Source of the DNA: Gammaproteobacteria bacterium
GTDB lineage: Bacteria; Pseudomonadota; Gammaproteobacteria; Xanthomonadales; SZUA-36
Assembly: GCA_021772915.1 (NCBI GenBank)
Contig: JAJFLB010000009.1
Span: forward strand, 1-64,000
Length of the DNA: 64,000 nt
Reading direction: 5' to 3'
In this document: positions 28,262-37,971 of the stretch, in pieces
How the letters are laid out: each line of letters opens with the position of its first letter
Numbering within the stretch: the stretch's first letter is position 1
Notes under the pieces: generated by a model
What the model saw: only the letters and a program-made list of their open reading frames with translations
Told to the model about the DNA's origin: nothing
Databases searched by the model: none
Position numbers and translations under genes: made by a program

Positions 28262-29500
28262 ATGAAAAAAATCATGTGTGTGCAGATTGCAGCCATTGCG
28301 CTGCTTGCCACCACCGGGGTCTGTGTTGCCGCCGAAACAGATGAGCCAACAACGCACGATCTTATCGCCCGCATAGAAGCGCTGACCAAGCGCATCAGAC
28401 AGCTCGAATCCACAGCGCAAAGCAAACCATCAAGGACCGCTGAACAGGCCGATACCACGGCTGCCAATCTCGCTTCCCACGAGAATTTGGCCTGGGCCGA
28501 GAAGATCAAAGTTGCGGGAGACTTCCGCTACCGCGTTGAAAACATCAAGAATGAGAGTAAGCCTGACCGGAATCGGAATCGTATTCGGGCTCGCGCAAAA
28601 ATTGTCGCCAAACCCCTTGATGGCCTGGAACTGGGGCTAGGTCTGGCTAGCGGCGGCGACGACCCGGTGTCGACCAACCAGACCCTGGGCGGCGGTGGCT
28701 CAACCAAAGGCATGAATCTTGACCTGGCCTATTTCAAGTACTCGAAGCTTGCAAATGTCGGCATTGTTGCAGGTAAGTTCAAGAACGTGCTCGTGCATCC
28801 CGGCAAAAGCGGTTTGCTTTGGGACGGTGACTGGAACCCCGAAGGCCTTGGCGTTTCCCTGAACAAGGACAGATGGTTTGCCAGGGCCATGGGTAGTTGG
28901 CTTGAAAGTGACAGCAAAAAGTCCAATACCGAGTTTTCCTATGCGCTCCAGGCGGGCTTCAACAACACCTTTGATTCCGGAGCCAAACTGACAGCCGGGA
29001 TTACCTATGTCGATTTGGAAACTACCAGCAAGGGATCCTTCTTTGGAGACAGTGATGACTTTTTCGGTAACAGCTTTGATGCCAACACCAACACCTATGT
29101 TTATGACTACAAGGAACTGGAATTGTTTGCTGATTTTTCATTTCAATTGGCCGGCAGGTCAGCTTCCGTTTTTGTGGATTATGTGACTAACCAGGACGCC
29201 GGTGAATTTGATACGGGTTTTGCCTTTGGACTAAAGGTCGGGACAGCAAAAGCCGCAGGCGGATGGAGTTTGGGCTGGATGTACAAGGATATCGAAGCTG
29301 ACGCAGTATTCGGCTTGCTGGCTGACTCAGATTTTGGCGGTGGTGGTACCGACTCCAAGGGCCATGTCTTCAAGGGAAGTTACGCCCTGGCCAAAAACAT
29401 GAACGCAAACATAACCTACTTTGCAAATGAGACCGACACCCGTCGAGGACTAGATAAGGATTTCAACAGGCTGCAGCTTGATATGAACTTTCAATACTGA
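28262..29500 (+). CDS. Outer-membrane porin (Porin_5 type), probably phosphate-regulated
   Basis: A 412-residue exported protein. Signal peptide ends CVAA-ETDEP. Then a short helical, coiled-coil-prone segment (LIARIEALTKRIRQLES) typical of trimeric porins, and a beta-barrel with alternating aromatic strands, ending in LQLDMNFQY, with the C-terminal aromatic residue that marks outer-membrane proteins. It resembles the 'putative porin' family found next to pst genes, and likely lets phosphate cross the outer membrane. The ATG at 28262 follows GGGAG. The longer frame uses a GTG without support. A triple Pho box lies upstream. Confidence 0.88.
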   Translation: MKKIMCVQIAAIALLATTGVCVAAETDEPTTHDLIARIEALTKRIRQLESTAQSKPSRTAEQADTTAANLASHENLAWAEKIKVAGDFRYRVENIKNESKPDRNRNRIRARAKIVAKPLDGLELGLGLASGGDDPVSTNQTLGGGGSTKGMNLDLAYFKYSKLANVGIVAGKFKNVLVHPGKSGLLWDGDWNPEGLGVSLNKDRWFARAMGSWLESDSKKSNTEFSYALQAGFNNTFDSGAKLTAGITYVDLETTSKGSFFGDSDDFFGNSFDANTNTYVYDYKELELFADFSFQLAGRSASVFVDYVTNQDAGEFDTGFAFGLKVGTAKAAGGWSLGWMYKDIEADAVFGLLADSDFGGGGTDSKGHVFKGSYALAKNMNANITYFANETDTRRGLDKDFNRLQLDMNFQY

Positions 29501-29554
29501 TTTGAGTTTCTTCCCCAATACATTGTTCAGGTTAAACAGTTATTGCACATCAAT

Positions 29555-29572
29555 CTTTATACGATCTTAACA
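29555..29572 (+). promoter_or_regulatory. Candidate Pho box before pstS
   Basis: Two 7-mers, CTTTATA and CTTAACA, at an 11-bp period (spacer CGAT), 21 bp before the pstS ATG. The second half-site is identical to that before phoB. Its closeness to the start codon is unusual for an activator site, so it may be fortuitous or may serve a leader-less or weak promoter. Confidence 0.4.
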
Positions 29573-29593
29573 ACCAAACCGGAGAATTATCAC

Positions 29594-30586
29594 ATGCAAA
29601 ACTCTACATACTTGGTCACCTTGGTCTTGATGCTCATGATGGGTGTGCTGATATTGATAACCCAGCAGGTATATGCGGACGAGAAACTGAAAGGGACCGT
29701 TGCACTGGACGGTTCCAGCACCGTATTTCCAATCTCTGAGGCTGTGGCCGAAGAATTTCTTGCATTCCAGCCCCGGGTTCGGGTGACCGTCGGTGTCTCA
29801 GGCACCGGTGGTGGGTTCAAGAAATTTCTTGCCGGTGAAACGGACATCAACGATGCATCGCGACCGATTAAGGCCAGCGAACTTAAAACCGCCGCTGCCC
29901 GTTCACTCGAGTTTCTGGAGTTACCGATTGCCTTTGACGGGCTATCGGTAGTTATCAACAGGAATAATGACTGGGTGGACTACCTGACCGTTGTCGAGTT
30001 GAAAAAGATTTGGCAACCGGGAAGCACGGTAAAAACGTGGCGTGATATTCGACCAGAATGGCCGAACCAGCCCATCCGCCTCTATGGTCCGGGAACTGAT
30101 TCGGGCACTTTTGATTACTTTACTGAAACCATAAACGGTGCCTCAGGTGCGTCCCGACCAGATTACACGGCCAGTGAGGACGACAACGCCCTTGTACAGG
30201 GAATCCGTGGCGACTTGAACGCCATGGGATATTTTGGCTTTGCCTACTACATTGCCAACAAGGACAAACTGGAAGTTGTGCCGATTGATGGCGGTGATGG
30301 CCCAGTCGTGCCCACCGCGGTCACGATCAACAACGGCGACTATTCGCCCTTGTCCAGACCTGTATTCATTTATGTGCGCAACACTTCTCTGGAGCGGCCT
30401 GAAGTGAGGGCTTTTGTCAATTTCTATGTTGATCATGCACCGCAACTCGTGGCCGAGGTGGGTTATATACCTCTTCCGGCGGACGCATACCGCAGGGTCA
30501 GTACCAGGATTCAAGACCGTGAGTCAGGTTCCACATACGCCGCGACCCCTGCATTAATGGCACCTGACCTGCTGGTTACCCGGTAA
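29594..30586 (+). CDS. pstS: Phosphate ABC transporter substrate-binding protein PstS
   Basis: A 330-residue periplasmic binding protein. N-terminal hydrophobic signal (about residues 5-28), then GSSTVFPISEAVAEEF with the Thr/Ser phosphate contacts, SGTGGGFKKF, and the Arg/Asp region GRPIKASE-like (DASRPIKASEL), GTDSGTFDYF and GYFGFAYY. The ATG at 29594 is preceded by GGAG. The longer frame uses a TTG. First gene of the pst unit, with pstC 24 bp downstream. Delivers phosphate to PstCA. Confidence 0.94.
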   Translation: MQNSTYLVTLVLMLMMGVLILITQQVYADEKLKGTVALDGSSTVFPISEAVAEEFLAFQPRVRVTVGVSGTGGGFKKFLAGETDINDASRPIKASELKTAAARSLEFLELPIAFDGLSVVINRNNDWVDYLTVVELKKIWQPGSTVKTWRDIRPEWPNQPIRLYGPGTDSGTFDYFTETINGASGASRPDYTASEDDNALVQGIRGDLNAMGYFGFAYYIANKDKLEVVPIDGGDGPVVPTAVTINNGDYSPLSRPVFIYVRNTSLERPEVRAFVNFYVDHAPQLVAEVGYIPLPADAYRRVSTRIQDRESGSTYAATPALMAPDLLVTR

Positions 30587-30610
30587 TTGCCAACCGGGGA
30601 AAGAACAGCT

Positions 30611-31519
30611 ATGGCAATCAGGAGCAGCATCAGAAAGGGGGGGGTTCGCTGGGGCGAGTTTAGCATTGAGGTTGGACTCGCCTGCTGCACCCTGATTTCG
30701 GTAATTACCACGGCCGCGATTATTTTTGTCCTGGTAAAGGAGACCCTCGGGTTTTTTAGCCACGTTACACCGGCAGAGTTTCTCTTTGGCACGCGCTGGG
30801 TGCCTTTACTGAAGCCCAGTTCATTTGGGGTTTTGCCGTTACTCTGGGGAACGTTGATCGTAACCGTTGGCGCTGCAATAATCGCCATTCCCATCGGTCT
30901 GGCCAGTGCCGTCTATCTGAGTGAATACGCCTCTGCAAAGGTAAGGTCAACGGTGAAACCTGTACTGGAATTACTGGCGGGTATACCAACGGTCGTTTAC
31001 GGGTATTTTGCCCTTACCTTCGTCACACCGGTACTTAAGACAGTTATCCCGCAAATTCAGGTATTCAATGCACTCAGTGGCGCAATCGTTGTGGGCCTGA
31101 TGATTTTACCGATGATCGCCAGCCTCAGTGATAACGCTTTGCGGGCGGTCCCGGACACCTTGCGCCAGGGAGCATACGCGGTGGGAGCCACGTCATATGA
31201 GGTGACAACACAGGTTGTCGTACCCACTGCATTGTCTGGAATCATGGCCTCTTTTTTGTTGGCAATCTCCCGCGCGATCGGTGAAACCATGGCGGTTACC
31301 TTGGCTGCAGGCGCAACCCCAAACCTGTCCATGAGCATGCTTGAGAGTATTCAGACAATGACGGCCTATATCGTCCAGGTAAGTCTGGGGGACACGCCAG
31401 CCGGGGGTGTTGCTTACCAGACACTATTTGCGGTGGCAGCATTGTTGTTTCTCATTACCCTGTTGCTCAATATCATTTCACAGTGGATATTGAGGCGCTA
31501 CCGCGAGGTCTACGATTAA
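30611..31519 (+). CDS. pstC: Phosphate ABC transporter permease PstC
   Basis: A 302-residue inner-membrane permease with six helices and the EAA loop [14 protein letters not shown] with the [12 protein letters not shown] that follows. N-terminal basic stretch, then the first helix near residue 25. The ATG at 30611 has a GGGGA upstream. The earlier in-frame TTG overlaps nothing but lacks a site. The stop TAA shares its last base with the ATG of pstA. Confidence 0.94.
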   Translation: MAIRSSIRKGGVRWGEFSIEVGLACCTLISVITTAAIIFVLVKETLGFFSHVTPAEFLFGTRWVPLLKPSSFGVLPLLWGTLIVTVGAAIIAIPIGLASAVYLSEYASAKVRSTVKPVLELLAGIPTVVYGYFALTFVTPVLKTVIPQIQVFNALSGAIVVGLMILPMIASLSDNALRAVPDTLRQGAYAVGATSYEVTTQVVVPTALSGIMASFLLAISRAIGETMAVTLAAGATPNLSMSMLESIQTMTAYIVQVSLGDTPAGGVAYQTLFAVAALLFLITLLLNIISQWILRRYREVYD

Positions 31520-32409
31520 TGGCTCCCCGCGGCATCCACGCCAGGTCCACAGCAGAGACTTCGTTGCGCAAACGCCACGCGAGGGCGCGACTATTTGCGT
31601 TGTTTTGCGCTGCCGTCACCTGGGCCGGGGCAGCATTACTGATGTTGTTGCTTTATCAGATTTCGGTCAATGGTTTTAAGTGGTTTGATGTTCAGTTCTT
31701 AACCAGTTTCCCGTCCAGGTTTCCCTACAAGGCCGGAATCAAGTCCGCCCTGGTTGGCACTTTATGGTTGATCAGCCTAGTGGCCATCATATCGATACCC
31801 ATTGGTGTGGCTACTGCGCTGTACCTTGAGGAGTTTGGGAAAAAGGGTCGATTAGGCAGGATGGTCGAGATCAACATCGCAAACCTGGCGGGTGTTCCAT
31901 CGATTGTATACGGCATTATCGGTTTGGCAGTGTTTGTACGTGGATTGGGGCTGGAACGCAGTCTGATTTCGGGGGCATTGACCATGAGCTTACTGATCTT
32001 GCCGGTGATTATCATTGCCAGCCGAGAGGCAATCAAAGTCGTGCCGATGACTATTCGACACGCCGCGTTCGCGCTTGGTGCCACACGCTGGCAAACCGCT
32101 TGGTCGCATGTTTTACCTGCTTCGTTTCCAGGTATTCTAACGGGCGTCATCCTGGCACTCTCCCGAGCCATCGGTGAAACAGCGCCGTTAATAATGATAG
32201 GCGCGCTGACCTACGTGGCCTTCCTGCCGGAGGGGCCAATGGATGCATTTACCGCATTACCCATCCAGATTTTTAACTGGGTGTCACGTCCCCAGGAGGA
32301 GTTTCATGAACTTGCGGCAGGCGCAATTATTGTCTTGTTGATCGTGCTACTGACGATGAATGCAACCGCCATATTCATCAGACACAGAGCGGAGAAGAAA
32401 CGTGGCTGA
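31519..32409 (+). CDS. pstA: Phosphate ABC transporter permease PstA
   Basis: A 296-residue permease with six helices and EAA loop [14 protein letters not shown], then [16 protein letters not shown] as in all PstA proteins. I start at the ATG at 31519, which overlaps the pstC stop (TAATG), a sign of coupled translation. A GTG at 31483 in the same frame would overlap pstC by more. Forms the heteromeric channel with PstC. Confidence 0.94.
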   Translation: MAPRGIHARSTAETSLRKRHARARLFALFCAAVTWAGAALLMLLLYQISVNGFKWFDVQFLTSFPSRFPYKAGIKSALVGTLWLISLVAIISIPIGVATALYLEEFGKKGRLGRMVEINIANLAGVPSIVYGIIGLAVFVRGLGLERSLISGALTMSLLILPVIIIASREAIKVVPMTIRHAAFALGATRWQTAWSHVLPASFPGILTGVILALSRAIGETAPLIMIGALTYVAFLPEGPMDAFTALPIQIFNWVSRPQEEFHELAAGAIIVLLIVLLTMNATAIFIRHRAEKKRG

Positions 32410-33205
32410 ATTCACCCCGACTCAACTTCAATCAAAAGGTGTTACACAACTTCAGGATCAAGCCATACTGGCCCTGCAGGATGTGAGCATCAGTTATTCC
32501 GGAAAGGCTGCTGTGTCCAAGGTCTCGTTCCCGATTGCGAAACATAAAATCACCTCGGTAATTGGTCCCTCGGGCTGTGGAAAGAGTACTTTGCTACGGG
32601 CTTTGAACCGTATGAACGACTTCATTCCGAATGTGACCACCGAGGGCAAGATAATTTATAACAGGCAGGATCTTTACGCAGCTGAGGTCGACCCGGTTGA
32701 AGTCAGGCGCAATATCGGCATGGTGTTTCAAAAACCAAACCCGTTTCCCAAAACAATCTATAAAAACGTCGCCTGGGGGCCAGGTATCAATGGCCGAAAG
32801 GATTCGATGCATGAGCTGGTTGAGAAATCACTGAAACAGGCCGCGTTGTGGGAAGAAGTAAAAGACCGTCTGGATGAGTCGGCGCTTAGCTTGTCCGGTG
32901 GTCAGCAACAGCGGCTCTGTATCGCCAGGGCCCTGGCGATGGCGCCGGACATACTGTTGATGGATGAGCCTTGCTCGGCACTGGACCCGATTTCCACCGC
33001 GCACATTGAAGACCTGCTGTACAGACTCAAATCCAGCTATACGATTGTGATCGTTACGCACAATATGCAGCAGGCCTCCCGCATTTCGGATTACACGGCG
33101 TTTATGGAAATGGGTGACTTGATAGAGTTTGGAAAGACCAGGCAGATTTTCACAAAACCACACAAGCAGCGTACCGAAGAGTACGTGACTGGCCGTTTCG
33201 GCTGA
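32402..33205 (+). CDS. pstB: Phosphate ABC transporter ATP-binding protein PstB
   Basis: A 267-residue ABC ATPase. Walker [11 protein letters not shown]-loop [11 protein letters not shown], signature LSGGQQQRL, Walker [13 protein letters not shown], and switch His in VTHNMQQ. The start is a GTG at 32402, preceded by GGAGAAG, that overlaps the pstA stop by 8 nt. The ATG at 32360 lies inside pstA and lacks a site. Drives phosphate import with PstCA and helps signal to PhoR. Confidence 0.95.
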   Translation: MAEFTPTQLQSKGVTQLQDQAILALQDVSISYSGKAAVSKVSFPIAKHKITSVIGPSGCGKSTLLRALNRMNDFIPNVTTEGKIIYNRQDLYAAEVDPVEVRRNIGMVFQKPNPFPKTIYKNVAWGPGINGRKDSMHELVEKSLKQAALWEEVKDRLDESALSLSGGQQQRLCIARALAMAPDILLMDEPCSALDPISTAHIEDLLYRLKSSYTIVIVTHNMQQASRISDYTAFMEMGDLIEFGKTRQIFTKPHKQRTEEYVTGRFG

Positions 33206-33219
33206 TCAATGGGAGAGAT

Positions 33220-33888
33220 ATGTCATTACACTTGCAAAGAGACCTAGAACAACTGAAGAAAGACATTCTTGAGCTGGGAAATATGGTCGAAACAGCCATT
33301 CATCATGCGATTCATGCGCTCAATGAACGTCGACCCGACCTGGCCGAAATGGTGGTAGACCTTGAAAAGCTCATCAATGAAAAGGAAGTTTCAATCGAGG
33401 AGAGTTGCTTGAAAACCCTCGCACTGAATCAGCCTGTTGCCGGGGACCTGCGATTTATTGTTGTGGTTTTGAAGGTCAATAACGATCTTGAGCGAATGGG
33501 TGACTTTGCAATCAACGTTGCAGAGCGGGCCACTTATCTGTCTGCCGAGGACCCGATTCCCCACCCGCCGGCCTTCACGAAATCGATGTGTGAGTGCATT
33601 CAGACCATGGTACACAGCAGTCTTGACGCACTGGTAAGACTTGATGTTGATCTGGCCCGGGATGTCATTGCCATGGACAATCTGGTGGACGACGTACACC
33701 GCCAGATGTACAAAGACGTCAAGAACCTGATCGAAAAGGACATCACCACGATTAACAGGGCGATCGGGTTGCTATCCTCCTCCCGGTATCTGGAAAGAAT
33801 TGCTGACATGGCGACCAATATCGCGGAAGAGGTTATCTTTATGGTCGAAGGCCGGGTAATCAGGCATCAATTGAATCAGCGATCCTGA
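33220..33888 (+). CDS. phoU: Phosphate signalling protein PhoU
   Basis: A 222-residue all-helical cytoplasmic protein with the two-fold PhoU repeat (E/DxxxD metal motifs, such as NDLERMGDFAINVAE and SSRYLERIADMATNIAEE). It links the Pst transporter to PhoR and turns off the regulon when phosphate is plentiful. ATG preceded by GGGAG. Last gene of the pst unit. No clear terminator follows before the convergent lipoprotein gene. Confidence 0.95.
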   Translation: MSLHLQRDLEQLKKDILELGNMVETAIHHAIHALNERRPDLAEMVVDLEKLINEKEVSIEESCLKTLALNQPVAGDLRFIVVVLKVNNDLERMGDFAINVAERATYLSAEDPIPHPPAFTKSMCECIQTMVHSSLDALVRLDVDLARDVIAMDNLVDDVHRQMYKDVKNLIEKDITTINRAIGLLSSSRYLERIADMATNIAEEVIFMVEGRVIRHQLNQRS

Positions 33889-33942
33889 AATGGCAGCTCG
33901 CGTTCCCAAACCGGATGCGCCGGCATCTTGTGCAGCAGCTAT

Positions 33943-34299
33943 TCAGGAATCGCTTTCATTCCGGTCGATGGAAGTACAGTCGTATTCGTAGTTATGCTCG
34001 TTTTTGTATTCGGTGACCCAAAGTAGCGGGACGACCACCAGGATACCCCCTACAATGGCACCAGCTTCCGGATCTTCATTACGTCGGAAGCTGTAATGTA
34101 CGGGTTCACAACCGGGTTTTTGAAGCCTGACAGAGTTGTTCGAAAACGCGACTTTTTTATCGGAATACGTTGCTTCGCCGACACCGATAAACTCATCATT
34201 AACATAAATACGTGCATCGGGGTCCGATGCTTTGATTAATGTTGAACTGCTGCAAGCACTGACAAAAAGCATCAACAGACAAATGGAAATAGTTTTCAT
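33943..34299 (-). CDS. Small lipoprotein with a PEGA-like domain
   Basis: A 118-residue protein with a lipoprotein signal (LMLFVSACSSS, cysteine at residue 16). The region DPDARIYVNDEFIGVGEATY and the following KKVAFSNNSVRLQKPG read like a PEGA-type surface domain, with a hydrophobic segment GAIVGGILVVVPLLW near residues 78-93 that may be a membrane hairpin. I use the ATG at 34299, since the frame before it has no lipoprotein signal. Convergent with phoU, upstream of the ABC exporter but separated by 75 bp. Role unknown. Confidence 0.75.
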   Translation of the reverse strand: MKTISICLLMLFVSACSSSTLIKASDPDARIYVNDEFIGVGEATYSDKKVAFSNNSVRLQKPGCEPVHYSFRRNEDPEAGAIVGGILVVVPLLWVTEYKNEHNYEYDCTSIDRNESDS

Positions 34300-34374
34300 G
34301 TGGATTCCTGGATGATTTGACAATGGTGACCGTGCCAGTATCACAATCCGTTGATGAACACCGGCTGAATATGA

Positions 34375-36192
34375 CTAATCGGATGTTGATTCTTTAGTTT
34401 GCCCTGCTGAAGACCGCACCACAGTGTGCTCGCCTGTTTGCACCTGCCACAGGGCTGCGTATATTCCATCGCCTTTTATTAGTGACGCATGACTACCCTG
34501 CTCAGCAATACGGCCCCGGTCGAGTACATAAATGCGATCGGCATTGACAATGGTCGACAGACGGTGCGCGACTACCAGCGTGGTTCGCCCACGCGTGATC
34601 ACCTGCATGGATCGTTGGATGGCGGCTTCGGTTTCATTGTCCACCGCCGAAGTTGCCTCATCCAATATCAAAACCGGTGGGTTTTTCAGCACTGCACGGG
34701 CGATGGAAATTCGTTGTCTTTGACCACCTGACAATTTTTGCCCGCGTTCGCCGACAATACTGCCGTAGCCCTGCGGCAGCTGCAAAATGAATTCGTGTGC
34801 TTCGGCCGACCTGGCAGCTGTTTCAATTTCTACCTGGTTTGCGTTTGGACGTCCATACTGGATGTTTTCAGCCACGCTGCCATGAAACAGGAACACATCC
34901 TGGCTGACCAGACCGAAAGCAGCTCTGAGGCTGGGTATTTCAAGCTCGGTCAGATCCGTGCCATCAAGCTTGATGTGCCCTGTGGTAGGTGCGTAAAAGC
35001 GTAACAACAGCTTCATCAGTGTACTTTTTCCTGAACCTGTCTGACCAACTATGGCGATGGTTTCACCTGCTGCAATCTGCAGGTTGATATCGTGCAAAAC
35101 CGCGGCACCGTTGGAATAGGCAAAACTGACGTGTTCAAAAGCCAACGATCCTTTGACCTGGTCGGCGGGCAAAGTTGTAAAGCCACCGCGGGTGTGCACC
35201 GGCACTTCCAGCAAGTTCAGAATACGCCGGCTCGAGGCCATGGCACGCTCAAACAGATCAACGGTCACAGCCAGCTGTGTCAGGGGCCACAGGAGTCTTT
35301 GTGTCAGAAATACGAGTACCGTGTATGCGCCGGCGTTTAGTTGCCCATCCAGCGTGAGCTTGCCGCCGTAGATCAGTGTTGCCACGAACCCTGCCAAAAT
35401 AGCCATTCGGATGATGGGAATGAAGGCGGAGCTGATACGAATTGCACCACGGTTTGCAGCGACATAGGCTTCACTTTCCCGCCGCAACTGCTGTAACTCG
35501 TGTCGCTCACGTGTAAAGCTCTTGATGGTAGCAATACCGGCAATGTTGTTGGCGAGACGGGTGCTGAGAACCCCCACTTTTTCACGTACATTGTCATACA
35601 GTGGTTGCGCGCGCCGCTGGAACCAGAAAGCGCCGATAACGATGACGGGAATCGGCATGAAGGCCATTAGGGCAATTTGCGGAGAAACATAGAAAAACAC
35701 GGCACCCACCACGGTAATAGAGGTGGCTACCTGGATCAGGGCATTGGCACCACCATCGAGAAACCGCTCCAGCTGATTGACGTCGTCATTCAAAATAGCG
35801 ACCAGTTTGCCAGTAGATGAATCTTCGAACCAGGCCATATCAAGGTCCTGCAGATGCCCATAAGCATCCAGCCTCAGGTCATGTTGAAGGTCTTGTGCAA
35901 GATTTCGCCACAAGACCTGCAATAGAAACTGAAACAGGGATTCAAGCGCCCAGACAATGATGGTAATGAAGCCCAAGAACAGCATCTGCTTGAACGGCTC
36001 GAGAATTCCAAAATCAGCCAGGAAGGACTGCTCCTGCCGTATCACAACATCAATGGCCATACCAATCAGAATCTCCGGCATGACATCGAACAGCTTGTTC
36101 AATACAGAACACAGCGTCGCCAGCCAAATACGCTTGTGGTGACCTCGCGCGTAGCGCAACAGCTCTAGCAGTACGTTGGCAGACGACGCCAT
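34375..36192 (-). CDS. ABC-type exporter, fused permease and ATPase
   Basis: A 605-residue half-transporter. An N-terminal exporter-type membrane domain with six helices (about residues 15-310), then an ATPase with Walker A VGQTGSGKST, signature LSGGQRQR, Walker B VLILDEATSAVD and switch His in VAHRLSTI. Of MsbA/LmrA/HlyB type, it should work as a homodimer that moves lipids, peptides or drugs out. The start is uncertain: ATG at 36192, or a GTG at 36216 with AGGAT a few bases upstream. Stands alone, with an odd repeat-bearing region upstream. Confidence 0.92.
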   Translation of the reverse strand: MASSANVLLELLRYARGHHKRIWLATLCSVLNKLFDVMPEILIGMAIDVVIRQEQSFLADFGILEPFKQMLFLGFITIIVWALESLFQFLLQVLWRNLAQDLQHDLRLDAYGHLQDLDMAWFEDSSTGKLVAILNDDVNQLERFLDGGANALIQVATSITVVGAVFFYVSPQIALMAFMPIPVIVIGAFWFQRRAQPLYDNVREKVGVLSTRLANNIAGIATIKSFTRERHELQQLRRESEAYVAANRGAIRISSAFIPIIRMAILAGFVATLIYGGKLTLDGQLNAGAYTVLVFLTQRLLWPLTQLAVTVDLFERAMASSRRILNLLEVPVHTRGGFTTLPADQVKGSLAFEHVSFAYSNGAAVLHDINLQIAAGETIAIVGQTGSGKSTLMKLLLRFYAPTTGHIKLDGTDLTELEIPSLRAAFGLVSQDVFLFHGSVAENIQYGRPNANQVEIETAARSAEAHEFILQLPQGYGSIVGERGQKLSGGQRQRISIARAVLKNPPVLILDEATSAVDNETEAAIQRSMQVITRGRTTLVVAHRLSTIVNADRIYVLDRGRIAEQGSHASLIKGDGIYAALWQVQTGEHTVVRSSAGQTKESTSD

Positions 36193-36223
36193 TATGGGCC
36201 AGCCCGCATATTTCACCAGTATC

Positions 36224-36263
36224 CTGGAGAAGGTGAGACCGGGAATCGGTTGAGAGGCTGGCC
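36224..36263. repeat. 40-bp direct repeat, copy 1
   Basis: CTGGAGAAGGTGAGACCG followed by GGAATCGGTTGAGAGGCTGGCC-like sequence. It matches 36357-36396 at 36 of 40 positions. It lies just upstream of the ABC exporter gene. Confidence 0.7.
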
Positions 36264-36307
36264 ATGATGGCGAAGGACAGATGCGACTGGACGCCGGGCT
36301 GGACTGA

Positions 36308-36331
36308 AGACCATAGCCGTAGCTATGGTCT
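36308..36331. repeat. Hairpin between the two direct repeats
   Basis: Perfect 10-bp inverted repeat AGACCATAGC / GCTATGGTCT with a 4-nt loop CGTA. It has no T-tract, so it is not a normal intrinsic terminator. Together with the flanking direct repeats it fills most of the 342-bp gap between the ABC exporter and the threonine synthase-like gene. The remaining bases of the gap show no gene. Confidence 0.7.
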
Positions 36332-36356
36332 GAGGGAAGCTCAAGTTCAGTTGTAT

Positions 36357-36396
36357 CTGGAGAAGGTGAGACCGGAAACCGGTCGAGAGACTGGCC
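36357..36396. repeat. 40-bp direct repeat, copy 2
   Basis: Second copy of the repeat at 36224-36263, with four substitutions, spaced 133 bp from the first. Confidence 0.7.
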
Positions 36397-36534
36397 TGGG
36401 CTACCAGCCAGGACCGGGATAGATATCGGGCTGGGTATAAAATGTAATCGGGGTTTTTAAATGAAAATGACATTTAATTCAACTAATTCATTTGATTATG
36501 GTGAGGTCCGATATCGGCTGGCGTAATATGCGGG

Positions 36535-37782
36535 CTACAGCAAATACCGTAAATCAGGCAGATACTTTTCCAACGAGCCGGTGTTGAATACCACCACCTG
36601 GTCACCGGGCTTTATCAGTTTGTCTTCGAATAGAGCAGGCAGCGCTGCCAGGCAGGCCGCACCTTCCGGGCACACCCACCAGCACTTTTCCTGCCAAATC
36701 TGGCTGAGTGCCGCGTTAATGTCGCTTTCGGCGACAGCGACAGCCGAGCCGCCGGATTGGCGGATAATATCCAGCACTTTGAAGTGGCCGACACCACCGG
36801 GCACGTTGACACCATAGGCCAGCGTATCGCCAGCTTCTGCCGGTGTAGTGTCGGTGGCGCCGTTTACAAAAGCAGTCACTACAGGTTGGGTGGCTTCGCT
36901 CTGTACACAGATCACCCGTGGGCGGTGGCTATCGATCACACCCATGCATTCCAGCTCACCCCAGGCCTTCCACATGCCCAACACGCCGGTGCCACCACCG
37001 GTTGGATAGACTACAACATCCGGCAAGCGCCAGGGATCACCGGGGTGTTTGGGCTCCGCAAGTTCTAGCCCCATGGTTTTCTTACCGTCGATTCGCCAAC
37101 CCGGCTCCTGAAAAGTTGCCACGCTGAAATATCCTCTGGCCAGCCATTTTTCCTTGAGTAAAGCACCGGCTTCGCGGATGGTGCCGGTGACCAGCTCCAG
37201 GTGAAACTTTTCAGACTGGCTGGCCAGCGCAGCCACCCGACCGAGTATCGGCATGGGTGTGTTATCCGGCATGGCAACGACGACCTCCAGGTCTGCCGCG
37301 CGTACGTATTCACACAGGGAGTCACCCGCATTGCCCTGGGTTGGCACAGCCAGTTTCTCGATGCCTGCCCTGTGCGCCATGGATATGGTCATGGCCATAC
37401 CCCGGTCTTTAAAACTCTGTGTCGGGTTGGCGCCAAAACCGGCGTGTGCCTTGCCTTCGTCTTTGACAAACAGCGAAAAACCGCCTTTTTGAGCAAGTGG
37501 GTGATCGTTGTAGTCCAGCAATGGTGTGTGGCCTTCACCGAGATTGAAAATATGTGGCAGATCGTCAGGGTTGTTGATGTCCAGTGGCAGCAGCCCGCCA
37601 AAACGCCACATGTTCTTCTGTTCAGGCCGGTACCAGGCCAGGTCTGGCTGTTCTGCCTGCAAACGCGCCAGATCCAGAATGATTTCCACCGGTCGTTGGT
37701 CCACCGGACACAGATTCATAACTTGGTCAGCCGCGTAGCTTGCTCCGCAGCCGGTACATTGAAGGTGGGATATGAGACCCAT
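36535..37782 (-). CDS. Threonine synthase-like PLP enzyme
   Basis: A 415-residue fold type II PLP enzyme. PLP lysine in NPTQSFKDRGMA, phosphate-binding GGGTGVLG loop region (YPTGGGTGVLGMWKAW), and ATFQEPGWR and QGNAGDS substrate loops. The N terminus has CTGCGASY and a later C in LCPV, resembling the small zinc-ribbon-like start seen in archaeal-type threonine synthases. It may complete threonine synthesis from O-phosphohomoserine, but relatives include cysteate synthase and other beta-replacing enzymes, and no thrA or thrB is near. The start ATG follows shortly after an inverted repeat. Confidence 0.82.
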   Translation of the reverse strand: MGLISHLQCTGCGASYAADQVMNLCPVDQRPVEIILDLARLQAEQPDLAWYRPEQKNMWRFGGLLPLDINNPDDLPHIFNLGEGHTPLLDYNDHPLAQKGGFSLFVKDEGKAHAGFGANPTQSFKDRGMAMTISMAHRAGIEKLAVPTQGNAGDSLCEYVRAADLEVVVAMPDNTPMPILGRVAALASQSEKFHLELVTGTIREAGALLKEKWLARGYFSVATFQEPGWRIDGKKTMGLELAEPKHPGDPWRLPDVVVYPTGGGTGVLGMWKAWGELECMGVIDSHRPRVICVQSEATQPVVTAFVNGATDTTPAEAGDTLAYGVNVPGGVGHFKVLDIIRQSGGSAVAVAESDINAALSQIWQEKCWWVCPEGAACLAALPALFEDKLIKPGDQVVVFNTGSLEKYLPDLRYLL

Positions 37783-37813
37783 AGATTGTACACCCCTTGA
37801 AGAGAGCCAGAAT

Positions 37814-37925
37814 GGTTCGCACCGGACGCACTGCGTACGATGAATTCATCCGTGATCAAGGCCCGCTAAGGGGTATAGAGGCCCACTTGGGGGGACAAGC
37901 AGTGTACTGGCGTCCGGTGCGAGCC
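37814..37925. repeat. Element with 16-bp inverted ends
   Basis: GGTTCGCACCGGACGC at 37814-37829 is inverted at 37910-37925 (15 of 16 match). The 80-bp interior contains a weaker stem (CTTGAAG.. / AAGGGG) and no gene. It lies in the 189-bp gap between the M1 peptidase and the threonine synthase-like gene. It could be a small MITE-like element or a structured RNA. Confidence 0.55.
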
Positions 37926-37971
37926 CAAAGGTTAACAATATTATCAGCCAAATAAAACCGGATAATTGAGA

